From positions 62,001 through 126,000 of the forward strand of contig NZ_SUKA01000006.1 in the NCBI RefSeq assembly GCF_005049105.1: DNA of 64,000 nt, given 5' to 3'. Under the pieces are notes generated by a model. That model saw only the letters and a list, made by a program, of their open reading frames with translations. It did not search any database and had not been told where the DNA came from. Shown here piece by piece: positions 7,735 through 16,534 of this stretch. The stretch comes from Sphingobacterium alkalisoli (lineage in GTDB: Bacteria; Bacteroidota; Bacteroidia; Sphingobacteriales; Sphingobacteriaceae). Numbering within the stretch: position 1 is the stretch's first letter; each line of letters starts with the position of its first letter. The position numbers were made by a program, and so were the translations under genes.

Positions 7735-8787
7735 CTATTCTTTTGGTGTTTTCATATTACCAATATCTTTTAGGTAGCTCATGAAAATCCGTTCAGCACT
7801 TTCTACTGGTTGTTTTCCTTTTTTTATGTGATTGATCAATCTATTGATATATCTGTCTAGTTTACTATCTAGAAAATCCTGTTGTAGCTTGGGGTGGATG
7901 TAATAGTTGCGTGTAATATTACGTGTGTTACCCAGTTTATTCGCTACTTGGTCAACTATACCCACTAGATTTTTGGGCGTTGAATCTTTTATTTTTCCTG
8001 TTTCTGTATCAATCATACATAGTAAGGCCATACAGCAACCCGCCCAGGTCCTAAAGTCCTTACAACTGAAATCCCCGTTCATGTAGGTCTGGATATAGTG
8101 ATTGACGTTACCCGAATCAAGTTGTTGAATACAACCTTCCGTATCGTAATACTGAAATAATTTTTGTCCCGGTAGTTCTTTGATTTTCTTGAGTATACGT
8201 ACAAGGCCTGAATTACTTAGAATGATATTTTGTTTTACGCTTTTTTTTCCGGTAAATTTAAAAAATGCCTTAGAACCTACGATCTTAACATGCCTATTTT
8301 TTAATGTTGTCAGACCATAAGATCCATATTTTTGTTCATAGAGTGTATTTCCGGCTCGGAGATAAGTTTCAGACATGACAAGTATTGCCGCAGCTGTGAT
8401 TTTATCCTTAATAAAAGTACGTTTCCTGAGATCCTTTTTCAACTGTTGTTTTAGCTTAGGTAAGGCACATCCGAAATCATATAGTTTTTCAAACTTTTTG
8501 AGATTTCTTATTTGCATCCACTTGGCGTGATAACGGTATTGTTTTCGACCTAATGCATCAATACCCGTTGCTAATAGATGACCATTTTGTTCCATACTTA
8601 TCCACACGTCTTCCCATGCGGGAGGAAGTACTAATTTTTCGATATACGACAAAATCGCGGTATCCTTTATTTTTTTTCCTTTGGGATTTACATAGAAAAA
8701 TCCATTTTTGTTTTTCAGCCGACGGTAGCCTTCCGCATCCGAGCTAACATATTTGAGCGCTGAGTCTTGTTTTCGTTGTAAATGCAT
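7735..8787 (-). CDS. DNA topoisomerase IB (poxvirus/bacterial type)
   Basis: A 350-residue type IB topoisomerase, which relaxes supercoils by a 3'-phosphotyrosyl intermediate. The N-terminal domain has the typical NKNGFFYVNPKGKKI and LPPAWEDVWI (residues 28-64), then DALGRKQYRYHAKW. Catalytic elements are TYLRAGNTLYEQKYGSYGLT (Arg144), the TLKNRHVKI strand, FRTWAGC (Arg246) and the nucleophile in RNYYIHP (Tyr296). Length fits bacterial TopIB (about 340-370). Bacterial TopIB genes are accessory and often found among stress genes, as here. No partner gene is evident; 33 bases separate it from the acidic gene upstream, so they may share a transcript. Confidence 0.92.
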   Translation of the reverse strand: MHLQRKQDSALKYVSSDAEGYRRLKNKNGFFYVNPKGKKIKDTAILSYIEKLVLPPAWEDVWISMEQNGHLLATGIDALGRKQYRYHAKWMQIRNLKKFEKLYDFGCALPKLKQQLKKDLRKRTFIKDKITAAAILVMSETYLRAGNTLYEQKYGSYGLTTLKNRHVKIVGSKAFFKFTGKKSVKQNIILSNSGLVRILKKIKELPGQKLFQYYDTEGCIQQLDSGNVNHYIQTYMNGDFSCKDFRTWAGCCMALLCMIDTETGKIKDSTPKNLVGIVDQVANKLGNTRNITRNYYIHPKLQQDFLDSKLDRYINRLINHIKKGKQPVESAERIFMSYLKDIGNMKTPKE

Positions 8788-8820
8788 GTTAGCTATTTGA
8801 AGATGATTTTATCGAACATC

Positions 8821-9171
8821 TTAAAAAATTTCATCATTGTTTCCCCCTGGATCGGTATCAGGATGTATGCCCGGTCTATCCGACTCGATGATATCGTCCG
8901 CTTCCTGATCTTCAATTTCCTGTTCTCTAACGGGCTCTTCAATTTCCAGACTTTCAGGGTCAGGTTCTTCTATTTCTTCTTCAGGTAGATCAGGAGGTGT
9001 ACCTTCACCTGTTTCAATGTTTTTCAACTTATCGGGTACCTCGGGATTTGTTTCCTGAGGCGCTCCTTCATTTGGGTTTTTAATCTCCTGATCCGAAGGT
9101 CCTGTTTGTCTTTGCTGTGCTATGTTTAGCACAAGCAAGATTTGTGGGGATGTATATATGTTATTTTTCAT
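8821..9171 (-). CDS. Acidic, disordered protein of unknown function
   Basis: A 116-residue protein dominated by Glu, Asp and Pro (for example DLPEEEIEEPDPESLEIEEP around residues 60-80). No domain is recognised; the sequence predicts disorder. The N-terminal MKNNIYTSPQILLVLNIAQQ is weakly hydrophobic but is not a convincing signal peptide. It precedes the topoisomerase IB gene by 33 bases on the same strand and may be co-transcribed. The strong codon bias towards a single acidic frame supports it being real. Confidence 0.55.
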   Translation of the reverse strand: MKNNIYTSPQILLVLNIAQQRQTGPSDQEIKNPNEGAPQETNPEVPDKLKNIETGEGTPPDLPEEEIEEPDPESLEIEEPVREQEIEDQEADDIIESDRPGIHPDTDPGGNNDEIF

Positions 9172-9304
9172 CTGTTTATTTTTTAGATATTATTTAGTTC
9201 TGCATCCATTGAACTCCGCATATACTTGTTTTTGTTCATATGAATTTATGTACATCCAAGCTAGAAAGATGTTTGTTGGTTAAATAACTATCGAAGGAAG
9301 CGAA

Positions 9305-9403
9305 ATGTTTATAGAAAGTGTTTTATTTCTTATTTCATTTGTTAGCGTGTTGATCTTAAGTATGCATTGCTCGTTTTTATTAATATACAAGTCTTTTTAC
9401 TAA
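9305..9403 (+). CDS. Possible 32-residue membrane peptide
   Basis: ATG at 9305 opens a 32-codon frame ending with TAA at 9401-9403. The product is one long hydrophobic helix (MFIESVLFLISFVSVLILSM, then HCSFLLIYKSFY) with a short polar end, as in small single-span stress peptides. A purine-rich stretch (AAGGAAGCGAA) precedes the ATG. It lies ahead of the CsbD-like gene. With only 32 codons in AT-rich DNA it may be chance. Confidence 0.25.
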   Translation: MFIESVLFLISFVSVLILSMHCSFLLIYKSFY

Positions 9404-9519
9404 ATTATCCTGATATATACGTACCTCTATACGATTTCTACTTGTTGTCGGATTTTTCGCAACTACATCTGGATTGACGTGTTGTAAATACAATTAATAA
9501 AACAGTTGTCATTAAATAG

Positions 9520-9526
9520 AAAGGAG
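9520..9526 (+). promoter_or_regulatory. Shine-Dalgarno site (AAAGGAG) of the CsbD-family gene
   Basis: AAAGGAG ends 7 bases before the ATG at 9534. Bacteroidota genes rarely use such sites, and nearly all other genes in this window lack one, so this gene may be set for strong translation. It also fixes the start. Confidence 0.6.
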
Positions 9527-9533
9527 TATTATT

Positions 9534-9719
9534 ATGAGCGAATTAACATGGAAAGGTCGTTGGAACGAACTAAAAGGAAAAGTAAAACAGTCCTACGCTG
9601 ATATGACAGACGATGATCTGTTATATGTAGAGGGTAAGGAAGATGAGTTATTAGGCAGACTTCAGACCAAGACAGGTAAGTCTAAAGAAGAAGTCGAAAG
9701 TTGGCTGAATGATTTATAG
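9534..9719 (+). CDS. CsbD-family general stress protein
   Basis: A 61-residue protein of the CsbD family (PF05532), small helical proteins induced in general stress (B. subtilis CsbD is sigma-B dependent; E. coli YjbJ is a homologue). Family features are the opening WKGRWNELKGKVKQSYADMT, the acidic DDDLLYVEGKEDELLGRLQ and the closing TGKSKEEVESWLNDL. The molecular function is unknown. A strong ribosome-binding site lies 7 bases upstream and a terminator about 90 bases downstream, so it is probably a highly expressed single-gene unit. Confidence 0.92.
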   Translation: MSELTWKGRWNELKGKVKQSYADMTDDDLLYVEGKEDELLGRLQTKTGKSKEEVESWLNDL

Positions 9720-9810
9720 TGCAATGGGTCGCTCCATTTTTATTATTTGGTATCTATAATAAAATTGTAAAAACACATGGACATGATTAATGAGATGAAT
9801 CGTGTGAATA

Positions 9811-9849
9811 AAAAAGAAAGCACAGTATAAAAACTGTGCTTTCTTTTTT
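9811..9849. terminator. Strong bidirectional terminator between CsbD gene and esterase gene
   Basis: A 16-bp near-perfect stem (AAAAAGAAAGCACAGT / ACTGTGCTTTCTTTTT) with a 6-base loop ATAAAA; A-rich on one flank and T-rich on the other, so it can stop transcription from both converging genes (CsbD forward, esterase reverse). Confidence 0.8.
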
Positions 9850-9910
9850 ATAAGGATTAGACCTGTAGACGTGTAATAGCTTCTGCAAGTAATTTAGGTA
9901 ATGTGCGATG

Positions 9911-10609
9911 TTAATCCAATAACGGTTTTAAGACCGGCCATACATTTTCGGCGACTATCTTTTGGCCTTCATCTGTGGGATGTACGCCGTCAGTTTGATT
10001 CAGATTTTCTATTCCTGCGACCTTATCCAAAAGAAAAGGAACTAATGCCATGTCATATTCATCAGCTAATCTTGGATAGATGTCCTTGAAATTATCAAAA
10101 TAGGTTTTCCCCATGCTTGGAGGAACCATCATACCCGCAAGAACTAGTTTACATTTGGGATTCGCTTTTTTTACTTTTTCGATGATGTTGCTTAGATTTT
10201 CATAGGTCGTACTATTCGGGATCCCACGCAGACCGTCATTTGCACCGAGTTCCAATACGAAAATATCGATGGGCTGTTTCAGAAGCCAGTCAATACGCTC
10301 TTTTCCGCCGGCACTCGTTTCGCCACTGAGACCGGCATTGATACAGTCATAAGGGAGTTTTAGGGAATCTATTTTTGCCTGAATAAGAGCAGGAAAGGCG
10401 TCTTCTTGGCCGTCTAGGCCATATCCTGCCGTCAGACTATTTCCGAAAAAAAGAATAAGCTTTCGGGATATTCTTTTTTCAGCGATTTCTTCACTATTTT
10501 TATTCAATTCATCGTTGCGATCTCCACCCTCGGTATTTCCGGTGCCATTACAAGAGAACAACGAAGTGATAAAAAACAAAAATGTACACGTTCTAATAAT
10601 CGATATCAT
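9911..10609 (-). CDS. SGNH/GDSL esterase lipoprotein, TesA/arylesterase-like
   Basis: A 232-residue SGNH hydrolase close to E. coli TesA (thioesterase I / lysophospholipase L1). A lipoprotein signal precedes it (MISIIRTCTFLFFITSLFSC, Cys20), so it is membrane-anchored outside the cytoplasm. Block I is FGNSLTAGYGLD with nucleophile Ser58, block II has NAGLSGETSAGG (Gly oxyanion), block III is GANDGLRG with Asn124, and block V is TDGVHPTDEG with Asp207 and His210, so the catalytic set is complete. It is divergent from the YbbA/YbbP-like ABC genes with a 38-base gap, the same arrangement as tesA-ybbAP in E. coli. Confidence 0.9.
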   Translation of the reverse strand: MISIIRTCTFLFFITSLFSCNGTGNTEGGDRNDELNKNSEEIAEKRISRKLILFFGNSLTAGYGLDGQEDAFPALIQAKIDSLKLPYDCINAGLSGETSAGGKERIDWLLKQPIDIFVLELGANDGLRGIPNSTTYENLSNIIEKVKKANPKCKLVLAGMMVPPSMGKTYFDNFKDIYPRLADEYDMALVPFLLDKVAGIENLNQTDGVHPTDEGQKIVAENVWPVLKPLLD

Positions 10610-10647
10610 AAGACTAAATTAGTCAAAACCATTTACTTTACGTATTC

Positions 10648-11316
10648 ATGTCGTCAAATATTCTCCAATTAAATCAGGTCTCCAAAAATTATCGTATTGG
10701 CGCAGCCAATCTTTCTGTATTGCGTGATATTAGTTTTGATATCGAAGAAGGCGCTACAGTTGCCATCGTAGGACCTTCCGGTAGTGGAAAAACAACCTTG
10801 TTGGGCCTTTGTGCAGGCTTAGACCATTGCAGCGAAGGAACTATCGTCTTAAACGGTATCTCACTACACGAACTGAACGAAGATCAACTCGCACAGGTAC
10901 GTAATGCGCACGTGGGATTTGTGTTTCAGAATTTTCAACTGTTGCCCACACTTACAGCACTAGAAAACGTCCTCGTACCTATGGAACTACGCGGTATGAA
11001 GAATATGAAGAAGAAGGCAATGGATCTTTTGGATAAAGTAGGACTTTCTGCCCGAATGGACCACTATCCCTCACAGCTTTCCGGTGGAGAGCAACAGCGC
11101 GTTTCGCTTGCCAGGGCTTTTGCCAATAGTCCAAAAATTCTTTTTGCAGACGAACCGACGGGCAATCTCGATGCCGAAACAGGGTTGCTTGTCGAGAACT
11201 TGCTTTTTCAACTTAACGAAGAGTTGGGTACAACGTTGGTAATCGTGACACACGATATGGAACTAGCGGCTAAAACACAACGCATTATACCGATCAGAGG
11301 GGGAGCAATTATATGA
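10648..11316 (+). CDS. ABC transporter ATP-binding protein, YbbA/LolD-like
   Basis: A 222-residue ATPase of the MacB/LolD/FtsE class. Walker A GPSGSGKTT (residues 42-50), Q-loop FVFQNFQLLP, signature LSGGEQQRVSLARA, Walker B ILFADEPTGNLD and H-loop VIVTHD are intact. It overlaps the next gene by 4 bases (ATGA), so both proteins are translationally coupled and form one transporter. By position next to a TesA-like esterase it is the counterpart of E. coli YbbA. The substrate of YbbAP is not settled; a mechanotransmission role on envelope lipids or lipoproteins is plausible for this class. Confidence 0.92.
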   Translation: MSSNILQLNQVSKNYRIGAANLSVLRDISFDIEEGATVAIVGPSGSGKTTLLGLCAGLDHCSEGTIVLNGISLHELNEDQLAQVRNAHVGFVFQNFQLLPTLTALENVLVPMELRGMKNMKKKAMDLLDKVGLSARMDHYPSQLSGGEQQRVSLARAFANSPKILFADEPTGNLDAETGLLVENLLFQLNEELGTTLVIVTHDMELAAKTQRIIPIRGGAII

Positions 11317-13844
11317 ATTGGCGATGGATTGCTTTAATGGCATGGCGAGATAGTCGAAAAAACCGATCTAGGCTTTTTCTATTCGTCTCATCAATTGTAC
11401 TGGGAATTGCCGCATTAGTTGCGATGAACTCCTTTAATGAAAATTTATCCCGCAATATAGACGATCAAGCTGCCCAACTTATCGGAGCAGACCTCGAATT
11501 GGAGAGCAGACGAAAACCCACTAAAGAGGCGTTGGTATTCATCGATTCTCTTCAACGGATAAGTGACGGCCATGCGCGGGAGGAACGCTTTATGTCCATG
11601 ATTCGATTCCCTAAAGTCGAAGGTTCCCGTTTGGTTCAAGTAAGGTCATTGTCTGGTGCTTTTCCGTTCTATGGTCAATTACAGACTAACCCCCGCTCGG
11701 GATCCGAAGATTTTGGGCAGGCCGAATCCGCACTGATCGATCATGCACTGATGCTTCAATTCGATGCTCAGGTAAAGGATTCCATTCAGCTCGGGTTGAA
11801 TGGTTTTGTCATCGGAGGAAGACTTATGGGAGCCCCCGGGCAAACCAGTATTTCAGGTGCCATGGCACCTACCGTTTTTGTTCCGCTTAAGTATTTAGAA
11901 GGTTCCGGTCTACGACAGATGGGGAGTCGGATCGACTATCATTATTACTTTAAATTTAGCTCAGATTTTAATGTCGATGAGTTCGTTAAAAAAATGGATG
12001 ACCGTTTTAGTGAATTGCAATTACGGCATTCAACTATTTCTTCTACGAAGGAAGATACAGGTAGATCGTTTGCGGATGTGACCCAATTTATGGAACTGAT
12101 AGGCTTTATCGCGTTACTTTTAGGATGTATAGGTATCTCGAGTGCGGTACATATCTATGTGCGCGAAAAATTGGTCACCGTAGCGATACTACGCTGTTTG
12201 GGCACAACGCCTAAGCAGGCTTTCTTTATCTTTCTGATTCAATTGGCGGTCATGGGATTTATAGGTGGTATTTTGGGAGCGTTCCTGGGTACGTCGGTAC
12301 AGTATATCCTGCCATTGGTTATGCAGGAATTTCTGCCGATAGAATTAAGTACTCATGTATCCTGGTATGCTATCGCTCAAGGTATAAGCTTAGGGATAAT
12401 TATTGCTGTTTTATTTGCTTTGGTACCGCTCGTGGCGATCCGCCATATTTCTCCGTTAAATACGCTGCGGGTGGGTAACGAGTCTGACACGGTCAAAAAG
12501 GATTCGCTGAGGTGGTGGATCTATGGAGCGATTCTTTTGTTCATTATTTTATTTGCTAGGTTACAGTTGGATAACTGGATGCAAACCCTATTCTTCACAT
12601 TGGGGATAAGTTTTACTTTTATTTTTTTGTATGCCGTATCCCAAGGGTTGATCATGCTTGTGCGACGTTATTTTCCAAGCGGGTGGCCTTATCTTTGGCG
12701 ACAGGGATTGTCTAATCTCTACAGACCTCATAATCAAACTGTGGTATTGATTGTGTCGATTGGATTAGGTACTGCACTGATTGCTACTTTATTTTTTGTA
12801 CAGGATATCTTATTGCAGCGTGTCCAGAGGGCCTCCTCAGAGAAACAGGCAAACATGGTTCTTTTCGATATACAGTCTGCTCAAAAGGATGCTGTAAAAC
12901 AACGGATAATAGCTGAAGGATTACCTGTCCTGGAAGAAGTCCCTATCGTAACGTTACAAGTTGCTGCTGTAAATGGTGAAAACCTCGCGGATGTCGCTTC
13001 GGACTCCACCTCTCGTATCTCATCACGGGTATTTAGGAATGAGATTCGTGCAACCTATCGTGATTCGTTGAGTGATGCGGAGCAAATTACCTCCGGTACC
13101 TGGCGCGGTAGGGTAGAGACGGGAGACACGGCACAAGTTTCGTTGGAGAAGCGCTACGCGGATCAAATCGGTATACAAATAGGAGATCGTTTGCTGTTGA
13201 ATGTACAAGGTGTTATGATCCCGGCAATTGTAAGCAGTATGCGCGAAGTAGACTGGAATCGTTTCCAGACAAATTTCAGGATGGTATTGGCAAAAGGAAG
13301 TATAGACGATGCGCCACAGTTTCATGTGCTGATGACACGGGTTGAAGGGGAAAGCGAATCCGCTGCTTTTCAGCAGTTGGTGGTGAATCAATTTCCAAAT
13401 GTTTCTGTGATTGATATGAATGCTGTTTTACAGATTTTAGACGATCTTTTGGGGAAGATTGGTTTTATTATTCAATTTATGGGAACCTTTAGCATCTTAA
13501 CCGGAGTCGTCGTATTGATTTCTGCCGTAATGATAAGCAAGTATCAGCGTATTCGGGAAAATGTGCTACTGCGTACATTGGGAGCCAGTCGTAAACAAAT
13601 TGTGATCATAACGGTATGCGAATATCTATTTTTGGGTATATTCTCTTCAGTTGCTGGTCTTCTAGTAGCGCTATTGGCCAGTAACCTCTTAGCGGTCTTC
13701 GTGTTCCAAAGTGCTTTTGTCCCTAGCATGGGTTTTATGCTATTATTAATTTTGTTTGTTTCGACACTTACCGTTGGAATTGGTACACTGAACAGCTTAT
13801 CTATTTTGAATCGTTCGCCACTGGAAGTATTGCGGAAGGAGTAA
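11313..13844 (+). CDS. ABC transporter permease, FtsX/YbbP-like
   Basis: An 843-residue inner-membrane permease with two FtsX repeats. A first membrane helix lies near residues 19-38 (SRLFLFVSSIVLGIAALVAM), followed by a periplasmic domain, a three-helix bundle at about 260-385, two extra helices near 400-455, a second periplasmic domain (about 490-700) and a last three-helix bundle (about 715-835) ending in RSPLEVLRKE. This ten-helix plan and the length match E. coli YbbP (about 800). It pairs with the ATPase gene that overlaps it by 4 bases. Substrate unknown; the divergent TesA-like lipoprotein suggests joint work on lipids in the envelope. Confidence 0.9.
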   Translation: MNWRWIALMAWRDSRKNRSRLFLFVSSIVLGIAALVAMNSFNENLSRNIDDQAAQLIGADLELESRRKPTKEALVFIDSLQRISDGHAREERFMSMIRFPKVEGSRLVQVRSLSGAFPFYGQLQTNPRSGSEDFGQAESALIDHALMLQFDAQVKDSIQLGLNGFVIGGRLMGAPGQTSISGAMAPTVFVPLKYLEGSGLRQMGSRIDYHYYFKFSSDFNVDEFVKKMDDRFSELQLRHSTISSTKEDTGRSFADVTQFMELIGFIALLLGCIGISSAVHIYVREKLVTVAILRCLGTTPKQAFFIFLIQLAVMGFIGGILGAFLGTSVQYILPLVMQEFLPIELSTHVSWYAIAQGISLGIIIAVLFALVPLVAIRHISPLNTLRVGNESDTVKKDSLRWWIYGAILLFIILFARLQLDNWMQTLFFTLGISFTFIFLYAVSQGLIMLVRRYFPSGWPYLWRQGLSNLYRPHNQTVVLIVSIGLGTALIATLFFVQDILLQRVQRASSEKQANMVLFDIQSAQKDAVKQRIIAEGLPVLEEVPIVTLQVAAVNGENLADVASDSTSRISSRVFRNEIRATYRDSLSDAEQITSGTWRGRVETGDTAQVSLEKRYADQIGIQIGDRLLLNVQGVMIPAIVSSMREVDWNRFQTNFRMVLAKGSIDDAPQFHVLMTRVEGESESAAFQQLVVNQFPNVSVIDMNAVLQILDDLLGKIGFIIQFMGTFSILTGVVVLISAVMISKYQRIRENVLLRTLGASRKQIVIITVCEYLFLGIFSSVAGLLVALLASNLLAVFVFQSAFVPSMGFMLLLILFVSTLTVGIGTLNSLSILNRSPLEVLRKE

Positions 13845-14440
13845 TTTTTCAGTAGTAGTTTTTAATAATGTTTTGAGGTTTAGAAATGAGTGTTAAATAG
13901 GAACCAATAATTTAATCAATTTCTTTTGTCGCTTGCCGCGACCTTTATTTTTTTGCCCTCATCGGCGGGCGGCCTAGTCCTTTTTTCATCCTTTGTTTGC
14001 TTTTTAAAGGAATTCAAGAGACCTCTTCGAGGGTTTCCCTTGATGGAAAATGGACCAAAAGATCAAGACTTGGTCAATGTTACGCTAAAAGCTTTTGGAT
14101 TTACTAAACAGCTCCAAGTCGTTTCACTTGGGGGATCTGTTCTTAACGCAAATCCAAAAGCTTTCTTAACGCTACATCGACCTAGGTCGTCCTTTTCGAT
14201 TCAGCTGAAGCATAAAAGTACAATATAATCAATGCAGTATCCTTTCGTCACCGACAAATGTCGCCTTAGCCATTTGCCAATAGCAGGAGGAGGCACTAAC
14301 CGCCGTGGCAAATGGGTACAGCGATGACTTTTGCTTCTTTTGAGAGAAAAGAAGTCGCCCCGCGCCGGCGAAAGAGGCGCATAAAAATTGATTAAAATAA
14401 TCCTTCTTTAACTTCACACCTCCCTCAAAATCTAAACGTT
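13845..14440. other. 596-bp non-coding region, probable dispersed intergenic repeat
   Basis: No convincing gene. The translated frames here (for example 13926-14228 forward) have non-ATG starts and unnatural composition. The region is richer in GC and in inverted repeats than its surroundings: a 15-bp pair at 14088-14102 / 14150-14164 enclosing a smaller CCAAGT/ACTTGG hairpin, and an 8-bp hairpin CTTCTTTT/AAAAGAAG at 14334-14354. The mixture resembles dispersed intergenic repeats of Sphingobacteriaceae from memory, but that needs a genome search. Confidence 0.5.
14088..14164. repeat. 15-bp perfect inverted repeat with nested hairpin
   Basis: AAAGCTTTTGGATTT at 14088-14102 and AAATCCAAAAGCTTT at 14150-14164 are exact reverse complements, 47 bases apart, and enclose a second hairpin (CCAAGT, ACTTGG). 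Confidence 0.7.
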
Positions 14441-16471
14441 TTATTTTATTAATCCAGCCCTTTTTAACAAAGCATCCACTTGAGGTTCTTGGCCTCGAAA
14501 GCGTTTGTAAAGTATCATTGGGTGTTCCGTACCGCCACGTGATAATATATTGTCCTTGAATTTCTCAGCAATTTCGCGGTTGAAAATTCCATTCTGTTTA
14601 AAATAGCCGAAAGCATCAGCATCCAATACTTCCGCCCATTTGTAGCTGTAATAACCCGAGGAGTACCCTCCATTAAAGATATGCGAGAAAGAAGGGCTCA
14701 TCGCATTTTCTTTAACGTCCGGAAATAACTGCGTGGAACTGAATTTTTCATTTTCGAAAGATTTTACACTCTTTATTTCGGAAGGATCTTGCCCGTGCCA
14801 TCCCATATCTAACAAACCGAAACTCAACTGACGTAAAGTAGCCATACCTTCTAAGAATGAAGCAGATTTCTTGATTTTTTCCACCAGATCCATTGGAATG
14901 GATTCCCCGGTTACGTAATGCTTGGCAAACAATTCCAGCGCTTGTTTTTCGTAGCACCAGTTTTCCATAATTTGACTAGGTAATTCTACAAAATCCCAGT
15001 ACACAGCAGTGCCAGATAATGTCGGATAGGTGGTGTTGGCCAACATACCGTGCAACGCATGACCAAATTCATGAAATAGGGTAGTAACCTCATTAAATGT
15101 TAATAAGGACGGCTTGGTTGCTGTGGGTTTGGTGAAATTGCAGACGATAGAAATGTGCGGACGTTCTTGTTGATTATTTCTCAGGTATTGAGGCTTAAAA
15201 GAAGTCATCCACGCCCCATTCCTTTTTCCTTTTCTAGGAAAAAAATCTGTGTAAAATACCGCTACGAATTCGTTGTTTTCATTAAGCACTTCAAATGTTT
15301 GCACCTCTGGATGGTATTTTTCAATGGTATCAACCTCTTTAAAGCGTAAGCCAAATAATTTTTTAGCCACTTCAAAAGCACCATTCAATACATTTTCCAG
15401 TTTAAAATAAGGTTTCAACTTTTCGTCATCTAAGCTGAATTTCTCTTGCTTTAGTTTTTCAGCATAGTATGCAGAATCCCATTTTTCCAATTGATCCAGT
15501 CCGTCTCTTTTTTTTGCGAAATCAGCCAGTTCGTTAAATTCTTTTACAGCAGCTGGTTTTGCTTTTATAAGCAAGTCGGACAAGAATTCATTTACTTTCT
15601 CCGGATGTTGTGCCATACGTTCTTCCAGCACAAAATCTGCATGTGTGCGATAGCCTAGAAGTTGTGCGCGTTGAAAGCGGAGGTTAACAATCTTTAATAT
15701 GTTCTCTTCATTATTGTATTCGTTATCCTGAAATGCCTTTCGACCTGCAGCTAGGGTGATTTCCTTACGCAGTTCACGGCTGTCGGCATAGGTTACAAAA
15801 GGAATGTAACTCGGGTAATCTAACGTGAATATCCAACCTTCTTTATTGTGTGATTCCGCGAGACCTTTTGCCGCTTCAATAGTTCCTTCAGGAAGTCCAG
15901 ATAGATCAGCTTCCTTTGTAATGTGCAGTTGATACGCGTTGGTCTCTGCCAAAACATTTTCCCCAAACTTCAATTTTAATACAGACACCTCGGCATCTAT
16001 CTTTCGTAGTTTCTCTTTTTTTTCCTCATCCAACAACGCGCCGTTTCTCACGAAATCCCGATATGATTTTTCCAATAGGGTGTGCTGTTCATGATTTAGA
16101 TGAATACGATCTATGGTTTCATACACTACCCTGATGCGGCTGAATAGATCGAAATTTAATGTGATGTCATTCGCCAGCGCAGATAGTTTGGGAGCGATCT
16201 CCTGCGCAATTTTATCCATTTCGTCATTTGTTTCAGCAGCATGCAGATTGAAAAAGATATTTGATATGCGATCGAGCGAGATTCCGGAATAGGCCATTGC
16301 TTCTATTGTATTTTCGAAAGTGGCGGTATCAGGATTGTCGACTATGGCATTTATTTCTGCACGTGTTTCTTGTATGGCTTTTTCAAAAGCGGGAATGTAA
16401 TCTTTAGTATCTATTTGGGAGAACGGTGCCGTGTCATACGCCGTTTTAAATTTGTCATTCAGTATACTCAT
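14441..16471 (-). CDS. M3-family zinc metallopeptidase (dipeptidyl carboxypeptidase / oligopeptidase A type)
   Basis: A 676-residue cytoplasmic peptidase of family M3 (Dcp/PrlC/OpdA, about 680 residues). The zinc site FHEFGHALHGML has His467, Glu468 and His471; the third ligand Glu lies in the following helix (SQIMENWCYE region). The N-terminus (TAYDTAPFSQIDTKDYIPAF) and the segment PTFENTI-like TATFENTIEAMAYSG are typical of the Dcp branch, and the C-terminal SHIFNGGYSSGYYSYKWAEVLDADAF is the conserved substrate-binding loop with Tyr and His residues. It degrades short peptides. A single gene: the 14.0 kb repeat region follows it and a 210-bp inverted-repeat element precedes it. Confidence 0.93.
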   Translation of the reverse strand: MSILNDKFKTAYDTAPFSQIDTKDYIPAFEKAIQETRAEINAIVDNPDTATFENTIEAMAYSGISLDRISNIFFNLHAAETNDEMDKIAQEIAPKLSALANDITLNFDLFSRIRVVYETIDRIHLNHEQHTLLEKSYRDFVRNGALLDEEKKEKLRKIDAEVSVLKLKFGENVLAETNAYQLHITKEADLSGLPEGTIEAAKGLAESHNKEGWIFTLDYPSYIPFVTYADSRELRKEITLAAGRKAFQDNEYNNEENILKIVNLRFQRAQLLGYRTHADFVLEERMAQHPEKVNEFLSDLLIKAKPAAVKEFNELADFAKKRDGLDQLEKWDSAYYAEKLKQEKFSLDDEKLKPYFKLENVLNGAFEVAKKLFGLRFKEVDTIEKYHPEVQTFEVLNENNEFVAVFYTDFFPRKGKRNGAWMTSFKPQYLRNNQQERPHISIVCNFTKPTATKPSLLTFNEVTTLFHEFGHALHGMLANTTYPTLSGTAVYWDFVELPSQIMENWCYEKQALELFAKHYVTGESIPMDLVEKIKKSASFLEGMATLRQLSFGLLDMGWHGQDPSEIKSVKSFENEKFSSTQLFPDVKENAMSPSFSHIFNGGYSSGYYSYKWAEVLDADAFGYFKQNGIFNREIAEKFKDNILSRGGTEHPMILYKRFRGQEPQVDALLKRAGLIK

Positions 16472-16534
16472 GGGGGTAAAAATACAATATTTTTACATTA
16501 ATAGATATCTTATCAAGAGATCGGTTAAGCTTGA

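Larger units (their letters stand above)
9172..9533. other. Divergent intergenic region (acidic-protein gene / csbD-like gene)
   Basis: 362 bases, AT-rich, between the reverse acidic-protein gene and the forward CsbD gene. It contains one possible tiny ORF (9305-9403) and a ribosome-binding site before the CsbD gene. No clear TAnnTTTG promoter was found. Confidence 0.6.

Noticed and set aside
13926..14228. A 100-residue forward ORF in the 596-bp gap.
   Set aside because: TTG start, unnatural composition and inverted repeats inside; better explained as repeat DNA.
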